Assembly (NCBI RefSeq): GCF_017526105.1
Contig: NZ_CP071839.1
Location: forward strand, 6,982,001-7,046,000
Length of the DNA: 64,000 nucleotides
Origin: Streptomyces cyanogenus
GTDB lineage: Bacteria; Actinomycetota; Actinomycetes; Streptomycetales; Streptomycetaceae
Direction: 5' to 3'
The position numbers and the translations under genes are program-made. Of the stretch, positions 58,767 through 64,000 are shown in pieces. Under the pieces are notes generated by a model that saw only the letters and a list, made by a program, of their open reading frames with translations, had not been told where the DNA came from and did not search any database. Numbering within the stretch: the first letter of the stretch is position 1; the number at the start of each line of letters is the position of its first letter.

Positions 58767-59663
58767 GTCAGTGAGCGTTTTCAGCGTGGCCACTGACCGG
58801 GTGACGGGGCGGTGCGGGGTCGGGGTGCGCAGCGGACAGGGCCCCCGTGCCGTCGAGGGAGGTGTCCGGCGCCTCAACTCAGCAGCACAGCAGCCCTGTT
58901 GATTCCCGTATCCTGCCGCACTCGACCTGCCCCACGCCCTGGTCGAGTGGGTCACGATGCTCATCGCCACCCGTGAGGGTGACCGGCGGTGCAAACTTCC
59001 ACCGCACCGCCGTGCGCTGGTCGCACTCGTGTACCTGCGCCGCCACGACACCCTCGCCCGTATCGCCGAGGCCTTCGGGATATCCGTCGGCACCGCCCAC
59101 GCCTACGTCACCGCGGTCACCGCTCTGCTGGCCGAGCAGGCGCCGGGCCTGCTGAAGACACTGCGCGCACACGACCCGGACTTCGTCCTCCTGGACGGCA
59201 CGCTCGCAGAGTGCGACCGCGTCGGCGACAGGAAAGCCGACTACTCCTCAAAACACAAGCGGCATGGAGTGAACATACAAGGCGTCACGGACCCAGCCGG
59301 CGAGATTCTGTGGTTGTCTCCGGCGTTACCGGGCCGGACCCACGACCTCACAGCCGCCCGCACTCACAAGATCCTCCGGATCTGCGCGCGCCAGGGCGTT
59401 CCGATCCTCGCCGACATGGCCTACATCGGTGCGGGCGACTGGGTCACCACCGCCAAGCGCCGCCCGCCCCGCGGCGAGCTCACCCTCACCGAGCGGACCG
59501 AGAACCGGGCCCTGTCAGCGGCCCGGGCACCTGTCGAACGAGGCATGGCGCGGCTGAAGTCCTGGCAGATCTTCGGTAGATCCCGCATCAGCCCCAACCG
59601 CATGAGCGTCATCACCAAAGCCGTCCTCATCCTGGAGGGGCAACGCTGAAAACGCTCACTGAC
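58767..59663 (+). mobile_element. IS5-type insertion sequence
   Basis: An 897-bp element bounded by 21-bp perfect inverted repeats (58767-58787 and 59643-59663, GTCAGTGAGCGTTTTCAGCGT). It contains the transposase gene at 58957-59649. No target duplication is visible in the bases outside. A related, internally deleted copy in opposite orientation lies at 52636-52911, so the two enclose the lower-G+C island. Confidence 0.85.
58957..59649 (+). CDS. IS5-family DDE transposase, 5' end uncertain
   Basis: A 230-residue frame with DDE residues in FVLLDGTLAE (Asp), VPILADMAYIGAG (Asp) and APVERGMARLKSWQIF (Glu). The N-terminal sequence homologous to the family (YPAALDLPHALVEWVT) lies before ATG 58957 in the same frame, but a stop at 58900 and no start codon make its expression unclear. 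It may be a slightly damaged copy. The helix-turn-helix region is ARIAEAFGISVGTAHAYV. Confidence 0.85.
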   Translation: MLIATREGDRRCKLPPHRRALVALVYLRRHDTLARIAEAFGISVGTAHAYVTAVTALLAEQAPGLLKTLRAHDPDFVLLDGTLAECDRVGDRKADYSSKHKRHGVNIQGVTDPAGEILWLSPALPGRTHDLTAARTHKILRICARQGVPILADMAYIGAGDWVTTAKRRPPRGELTLTERTENRALSAARAPVERGMARLKSWQIFGRSRISPNRMSVITKAVLILEGQR

Positions 59664-59664
59664 C

Positions 59665-59922
59665 GGCCGCCGGAGCCGCGCGGCACGGCTGCTCGCCACG
59701 GCCGCCGCCACCCGCCGGCGCCCCCTAGCCCGCCGCCACCCGCCGGCCGGCGTCCCCCAGCCCGCCGCCGAACGGGCCGACGTGGAGAGGGCAGCGGCCC
59801 GCATCCGCCGGGCGATCGGCGACGAGGCCTACGCCGCACGGTTCGTGGAGGGCGAGAAGACCGACCACGAGACACAGGCGGCCGCCGAGGCCGAGGCCCC
59901 GCTGCCGCGCCGCATCCCGTGA
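59665..59922 (+). pseudogene. 3' remnant of an AfsR/SARP-type regulator gene
   Basis: The frame ending at TGA 59920 encodes PAAERADVERAAARIRRAIG, then DEAYAARFVEGEKTDHETQ, closely parallel to the C-terminus of the SARP at 32224 (PPAERGDVDRVTAAARAVLG, PRAFTEAFERGTRLS). The rest is lost where the IS5-type element is inserted. A second AfsR-like gene was thus broken here. Confidence 0.6.
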
Positions 59923-59979
59923 CCGTCCCCGCCGCTCACCGCTCCGGGAGACCGCCCCGGTCCAGCGGGCTGCCGTGCC

Positions 59980-60414
59980 TCAGGAGGCCTCCTCGCTGAC
60001 CTCCGTACGCCGGTCGTACTCGGCGCGGGCCACCGCGATCTCCTCCTGGTGCTCCTCGGTCCAGGCCACCAGCGCCTGGATCGTGTCGTGCAGCGTGACG
60101 CCCAGCGGCGTCAGTTCGTAGTCCACCCGGGGCGGCACCACCGGGTGGACCGTACGGCGCACCAGTCCGTCCCGCTCCAGTTGACGCAGGGTCACCGTGA
60201 GCATCCGCTGGCTGATGCCCTCGATGCTGTGGCGTAACTGGGTGAAGCGCAGACTGCGGTTCTCCAGCAGCGCTATGACCAGAAGCGACCACTTGTCGGC
60301 GACGCGGTCCAGGATCTGGCGGACCTCGCAGCCCTCGCGGACGTCCCACTGAAGGATGTTGTAGTCGTCGGTACCCGAGCAGTGCCTCGGTGACTTTAAA
60401 GTGCCTTCTTCCAT
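59980..60414 (-). CDS. HxlR-family winged-helix regulator
   Basis: A 144-residue HxlR protein: CEVRQILDRVADKWSLLVIALLENRSLRF, then LRHSIEGISQRMLTVTLRQLERDGLVRR, wing PPRVDYELTPLG. The Cys (about residue 29) is at the place of the redox-sensing Cys of the family. The only good start is ATG 60414; its codon 6 is TTA, so translation may need the bldA tRNA. The start lies in a 26-base sequence repeated before the split-barrel gene at 62684. It is divergent from the MFS exporter. Confidence 0.88.
   Translation of the reverse strand: MEEGTLKSPRHCSGTDDYNILQWDVREGCEVRQILDRVADKWSLLVIALLENRSLRFTQLRHSIEGISQRMLTVTLRQLERDGLVRRTVHPVVPPRVDYELTPLGVTLHDTIQALVAWTEEHQEEIAVARAEYDRRTEVSEEAS
60387..60412. promoter_or_regulatory. 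HxlR site overlapping the regulator start codon
   Basis: Contains the perfect palindrome ACTTTAAAGT (60393-60402). 24 of 26 bases are identical to 62596-62621. It overlaps the first codons of the HxlR gene, so the mRNA may be leaderless, with autoregulation through this site. Confidence 0.6.
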
Positions 60415-60590
60415 GAGGCTTCAGCGTGCCCGATGATTCCCACAGTTACAAGTGGGAACCGGCAGGCTCTCGCGTAACCAGGGTGCGCACCCGTGGAATC
60501 GAGCCCTTTCCTCGATTTCTCCCGTCCATGTTCGGACTCCGCGGATTTCCCCACGGTCCATCCCTCCAGACATTCTCAAGGAGAACTTCA

Positions 60591-62036
60591 GTGTCCACAG
60601 TGCAATCCCCATCGGGCGGCGACACCGATCGCATGAACGGGCGCGCTTGGGGCGTGCTGTTCGTGCTGTGCGGCGCGATCTTCCTGGAAGGCATCGACGT
60701 GGCCATGCTCAACGTGGCCCTCCCGTCGATCCGTGACGACCTCGGGATGTCCACCGGCACGCTGCAGTGGGTCATGAGCGCCTACGTCCTCGGCTACGGC
60801 GGGTTCATGCTGCTCGGCGGCCGGGCCGCGGACCTCTTCGGCCGGCGCCGGATGTTCGTGTTCTGGCTGGTGGTGTTCCTGCTGTTCTCCGGCCTGGGCG
60901 GGCTGGCGACCGAGGGCTGGATGCTGCTCGTCGCCCGGTTCGTCACCGGTGTCGCCGCGGCCTTCATGGCCCCGGCCGGTCTGTCGATCATCACCACCGG
61001 CTTCGCCGAGGGCCCGCAGCGCAACAAGGCCCTGCTGGTGTACTCCGGCACCGCCGCCGGCGGCTTCTCCATCGGTCTGGTCGTCGGCGGTCTGCTCACC
61101 GCGGTCAGCTGGCGATGGGTGTTCTTCGCCCCGGTGATCCTCTCGGCGGTCCTCCTGCTCGCCGCCGTCGCCCTCATCCCCAAGTCGCCCCGCCCCGACC
61201 GGCAGGGCCGGCCCGTCGACCTGACCGGCGCCGTCACCGTGACCGGCGCGATCCTGCTGCTCGTGTTCGCCGTCGAGCGCGCCACGCACGTCGACGCGGC
61301 CTGGACCATCGGCACGGTCGCCGCCAGCCTCCTGCTGTTCGTCGCCTTCACGGTCGTCGAGCGCAGGTCGGCGGCGCCGCTGGTGCGGCTCGGCCTGTTC
61401 CGGCACGGCGGACTCGTCCGCGCCAACCTCGCCGCGCTGCTCTTCTCCGGCGGTTTCTTCGGCTTCCAGTTCATCGTCACGCTGTACCTGCAGGAACTGC
61501 GCGGCTGGTCCACCCTGCAGACCAGCTTCGCGATGATCGTGATCGGCGTCGACACGGTGCTCTCGCCGACCCTCACCCCCAAGCTGGTCGAGAAGTTCGG
61601 CAACGCCCGGGTCATGTTCGGCGGACTGGTGCTGGCCTCCCTGGCCTACGCCCTGATGCTGCCGCTCCAGGTGGACTGGAGCTACGCGCTGATGTTCCCG
61701 AGCCTGCTCGTGCTGGGCCTGGCCTTCTCCCTCGCGTACGGCCCGCTCACCATCGCCGGCACCGAGGGCATCGAGGAGGAGGAGCAGGGCGTCGCCGGCG
61801 GTCTGCTGTACACCAGCTTCCAGTTCGGTGCCGCGCTCGGCCTGTCCGCGGCCGCCGCCGTCGACATCGGGGCCACCGACGGCTCCTCGCCCGCGGCGCT
61901 CCTCGACGGCTACAAGGCGGCCCTGTTCGTGCCGCTGGTCGCCGCGCTCGGCGCCGCCCTGATCAGCACCTTCGGTCTGCGCGAGCGCGCGGACGACGTG
62001 ACCGGCGCACCCGCGCCCGCCTCGGTCGAGGTCTAG
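60591..62036 (+). CDS. MFS transporter, DHA2 (14-helix, EmrB/QacA) family
   Basis: A 481-residue 14-helix exporter: LDVAMLNVALPSIRDDLG-type opening (here EGIDVAMLNVALPSIRDDLG), WVMSAYVLGYGGFMLLGGRAADLFGRRRMF, and motif C-like VYSGTAAGGFSIGLVVGGLLT. Start GTG 60591 with AAGGAG upstream; the frame is open further upstream but without family features. Divergent from HxlR and probably repressed by it. Followed by a strong terminator. Confidence 0.9.
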   Translation: MSTVQSPSGGDTDRMNGRAWGVLFVLCGAIFLEGIDVAMLNVALPSIRDDLGMSTGTLQWVMSAYVLGYGGFMLLGGRAADLFGRRRMFVFWLVVFLLFSGLGGLATEGWMLLVARFVTGVAAAFMAPAGLSIITTGFAEGPQRNKALLVYSGTAAGGFSIGLVVGGLLTAVSWRWVFFAPVILSAVLLLAAVALIPKSPRPDRQGRPVDLTGAVTVTGAILLLVFAVERATHVDAAWTIGTVAASLLLFVAFTVVERRSAAPLVRLGLFRHGGLVRANLAALLFSGGFFGFQFIVTLYLQELRGWSTLQTSFAMIVIGVDTVLSPTLTPKLVEKFGNARVMFGGLVLASLAYALMLPLQVDWSYALMFPSLLVLGLAFSLAYGPLTIAGTEGIEEEEQGVAGGLLYTSFQFGAALGLSAAAAVDIGATDGSSPAALLDGYKAALFVPLVAALGAALISTFGLRERADDVTGAPAPASVEV

Positions 62037-62084
62037 CCACGACCCCTGCCGTCCAGGCGTCACCGGATGCACGGTCCCTGTGAC

Positions 62085-62130
62085 ACGCCGCCCTGGCCAC
62101 ACCCCCCGGCGGGTCAGGGCGGCGTTTTTT
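62085..62130 (+). terminator. Rho-independent terminator after the DHA2 gene
   Basis: 11-bp perfect arms (62085-62095 and 62115-62125, ACGCCGCCCTG) with a 19-base loop and a run of six T (62125-62130). Confidence 0.88.
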
Positions 62131-62313
62131 CGTGTGCCCGGCGGCGCGCGGGCATTCCGGGTACGGGCCTGCCGACCCGTTTCTTATCCCGCCGGATATC
62201 CGCGAGCTTTCCGCCGTCCGGCCGTTCCGCGGACGGGGATTACCGAAGACTTCCCGATCACCGGCGTGTGACCGACCCTGGGGAAGAATGAAGACGCGCG
62301 AGGTTCCCGGGAC

Positions 62314-62590
62314 ATGCCCGGCGGGAAGGACGCGCTTTTCCACGGGGGCGATCCGGATGCCGACCGGCGCACCGCACGGACCGGACCCCGGGGGCGGCCC
62401 AACTGGTTCAACCAGCACTTCGACGAGGGCGTGCTGCTCGACGGCGTCCTCGCGGGCGAGCTGCGGCTGCCCGCCGGCGACGGCCGCGAGCCCTTCGCCG
62501 ACGCCGACGACGTGGCGGCCGTGGCCACGGCGGCGCTCCTGGCCGACGGACACGCGGGGCGACCTCGTCGGCCAGATCGGTATGGCAGGG
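62314..62590 (+). pseudogene. NmrA-like NAD(P)H-binding oxidoreductase remnant
   Basis: The frame encodes RPNWFNQHFDEGVLLDGVLA and, directly after it, GELRLPAGDGREPFADADDVAAVA with AALLADGHAG following, the middle of atypical SDRs of the NmrA/QOR2 type. The Rossmann N-terminus is missing. After HAG the frame shifts (RPRRPDRYG instead of YELTGP). It ends just before the HxlR-like site, and the original gene was probably an HxlR target. Confidence 0.6.
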
Positions 62591-62595
62591 GTCAG

Positions 62596-62621
62596 TCGGT
62601 CACTTCAAAGTGCCTTCTTCC
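62596..62621. promoter_or_regulatory. HxlR-like site before the split-barrel flavoprotein
   Basis: 24 of 26 bases match 60387-60412, including CACTTCAAAGTG, an almost perfect palindrome. It lies 63 bp before ATG 62684 and is outside any coding gene, so its conservation supports a regulatory role. Confidence 0.6.
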
Positions 62622-62683
62622 GTGCCCGGAAAACTCCGGGCAAGCTGGCCTGGAGTGAATGATCAGAGATAGGAGCCGTCGTC

Positions 62684-63172
62684 ATGGCGACCAAGGTCGA
62701 CTCGTTTTCCGAGATCGCCGACAAGTTCTTCGAGTACATCGGTGACATCCGTTACTGCACCATGATCACGGTCGACAAGAAGTCCCGTCCGAGGGCCCGT
62801 GTCCTGCTGCCCGTCTGGGAAGTCGTCGACGGCAGACCCGTGGGCTGGCTCGCCGCGTACAAGACGCCGGTGAAGGTGGCGCACCTGGCGAACAATCCCC
62901 AGACGACGTACTCGTACTGGAATCCCCGGCAGAACGCCGTATTCGTCGACAGTGTCTCGACCTGGGCCGAGGACATGGAGAACAGGACCTACGCCTGGAA
63001 TCTTTATCAGAAGGGAAGTCCGGCCGGCGTCGGATACGACCCCTACAACTTCTGGAGCGGCGGCCCGGCCGACCCGAAATACCATGTCCTGCGCATCGAC
63101 CCGTGGCGCGTCCAGGTACTGCGCGGTTCGGACCTCAGCAGCCGGATCTGGACGGACGAGAGCCACCGCTGA
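62684..63172 (+). CDS. FMN-binding split-barrel protein (PNPOx family)
   Basis: A 162-residue pyridoxamine-5'-phosphate-oxidase-fold protein: IRYCTMITVDKKSRPRARVLLPVWEVVDG, GWLAAYKTPVKVAHLANNPQTTYSYWN and YHVLRIDPWRVQVLRG. The family reduces flavin/F420-dependent substrates, with no clear substrate here. RBS AGGAG upstream of ATG 62684. It is preceded by an HxlR-like site and may respond to the same signal. Confidence 0.85.
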   Translation: MATKVDSFSEIADKFFEYIGDIRYCTMITVDKKSRPRARVLLPVWEVVDGRPVGWLAAYKTPVKVAHLANNPQTTYSYWNPRQNAVFVDSVSTWAEDMENRTYAWNLYQKGSPAGVGYDPYNFWSGGPADPKYHVLRIDPWRVQVLRGSDLSSRIWTDESHR

Positions 63173-63344
63173 GCGCGTGACGGCCGAAGGCCCGCCGGGA
63201 AGCATCCTGACGGCGCTTCGGCGTGGACCGGCCGCGCACGCCGGTGGACAGGACGCGGGTCGTACGGAAGGAAGCGCCGAGACGGGGTAGCAGCACAGTG
63301 CGAAGCCGGCCGACTGGAGACCATGCCGCGGGAGGTGACGAGAC

Positions 63345-64000
63345 GTGGACCGACTCGACCGTCATCGGCACGCACTCGACATGATCGACTGGCTGCTGGA
63401 AACCGCCTCCTTGCGCGAGTTCCTGCAGCACCTGATCGACGATGCGGTCAGTGCCACGGACGCGGAGGGCTGCGGTGTGACACTGCGGCGGCGGCAGCGC
63501 CCGTTGACCGTCGTGAGCACCGGGGGAGTGGCGGACAAGCTGGACGAGAAGCAGTACGGCCAGGACGACGGACCCTGTCTGCAGGCCCTGCGCACCGGCG
63601 AGGTCGTGCACGTGCCCGACGTCCTGGAGGAAACACGGTGGGGGTCCTATCCGCGCTTCGCGGCCGGCCTCGGCGTCCGTTCCTCGCTGTCCCTGCCGAT
63701 TCCGGTGCGCACCCACACGGCCGGGGCGCTGAACTTCTACGCCGCCGGCCCCGACGCCTTCTGCGCGGCCGACCGGCAGACGCTGGCAATGATCGCCGCG
63801 CAGGCGGGCGGCGGCATCGCGCTCGCCCAGCGACTGGCCGACGCGGAGCAGTTCACCCGCGACCTGCAGACCGCGCTCGCGTCCCGCAGCGTCATCGACC
63901 AGGCCATCGGCAGCGTCATGCAGCAACAGCACTGCACCGCGGAGGAGGCGTTCGATCTGTTGCGCCGGTTGTCCCAGGAGACCAACGTCAAGCTCCGTGA
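63345..64000 (+). CDS. GAF and ANTAR domain protein (cut by window end)
   Basis: At least 218 residues, no stop before 64000. Residues 10-150 form a GAF domain (ALDMIDWLLETASLREFLQHLIDDAV; EKQYGQDDGPCLQALRTGEVVHVPDV; SLSLPIPVRTHTAGALNFYA). The C-terminal part starts an ANTAR RNA-binding domain (ALASRSVIDQAIGSVMQQQHCTAEEAFDLLRRLSQETNVKLR). GAF-ANTAR proteins bind nascent mRNA hairpins to stop termination. Start GTG 63345 after GGGAGG. The target is unknown. Confidence 0.88.
   Translation, partial: MDRLDRHRHALDMIDWLLETASLREFLQHLIDDAVSATDAEGCGVTLRRRQRPLTVVSTGGVADKLDEKQYGQDDGPCLQALRTGEVVHVPDVLEETRWGSYPRFAAGLGVRSSLSLPIPVRTHTAGALNFYAAGPDAFCAADRQTLAMIAAQAGGGIALAQRLADAEQFTRDLQTALASRSVIDQAIGSVMQQQHCTAEEAFDLLRRLSQETNVKLR

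Noticed and set aside
1..64000. tRNA or rRNA genes
   Set aside because: No cloverleaf-like or rRNA-like sequence was noticed on either strand, though a dedicated scan was not possible.

Overview
The window is actinobacterial and almost certainly Streptomyces. G+C is very high, GTG starts are common, genes sit in tightly coupled operons with 4-base ATGA/GTGA overlaps, and the families are typical of the genus: an AfsA-type butenolide synthase with TetR receptors, an AfsR-like SARP regulator, a ROK kinase, and GAF/ANTAR and HxlR regulators. All identifications come from reading the sequence and from knowledge of the families. No database search was run.

Left part (1-30360). At 1-9764 lie a YCII/ABM protein, a nitronate-monooxygenase-like flavoprotein and a LysR regulator. 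They are followed by a butenolide/furan signalling module: AfsA-like synthase, flavin oxidoreductase and HAD phosphatase in one operon, two TetR-type receptors, and a perfect ARE-like palindrome at 6833-6856. An MFS exporter with an ArsR regulator follows. At 9880-25683 lie a two-component system, a P450, a GntR-controlled sugar (perhaps inositol-type) operon whose operators are TGTCCGGACA palindromes, a ROK kinase, and a SNF2 helicase coupled to a SWIM zinc-finger protein. From memory this last stretch resembles the neighbourhood of scbA/scbR in S. coelicolor. At 25693-30360 are two luciferase-like monooxygenases and a coupled pair made of a degenerate IS701-like protein and a phosphorylation-dead OmpR-type response regulator.

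Central part (30758-51972). This looks like a secondary-metabolite locus built on amino-group carrier protein (AmCP, LysW-type) chemistry. An MFS pump and a large SARP/NB-ARC regulator precede a plus-strand operon. That operon encodes a homocitrate-synthase-like enzyme, AmCP-1, a LysX-like ligase, LysY and LysZ homologues, a stand-alone glutamine amidotransferase, a Glu/Leu-type dehydrogenase and an acyl-CoA ligase. On the minus strand are a luciferase-like enzyme and the group AmCP-2, aminotransferase, MFS pump and FAH-like protein. An Asp/Glu-racemase-family protein and an SDR close the locus. Both AmCPs end in Gln instead of the catalytic C-terminal Glu of known LysW proteins. This suggests a deamidation step, for which the amidotransferase is a candidate. 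Tandem TGACA boxes with 10-11 bp periodicity precede both AmCP transcription units and may be SARP sites.

Right part (52021-64000). Here lie a polyketide synthase fossil, IS fragments and a lower-G+C island bounded by inverted IS5-type copies. The island carries a probable immune module: a small Bell-like effector whose C-terminus matches the N-terminus of a divergent nSTAND-WD40 receptor, the arrangement of amyloid-motif signalling. Beyond the island are a truncated AfsR-like remnant, an HxlR regulator with an MFS exporter, a flavin split-barrel protein that shares the HxlR start-site sequence, an NmrA-like pseudogene, and a GAF/ANTAR protein cut by the window end.
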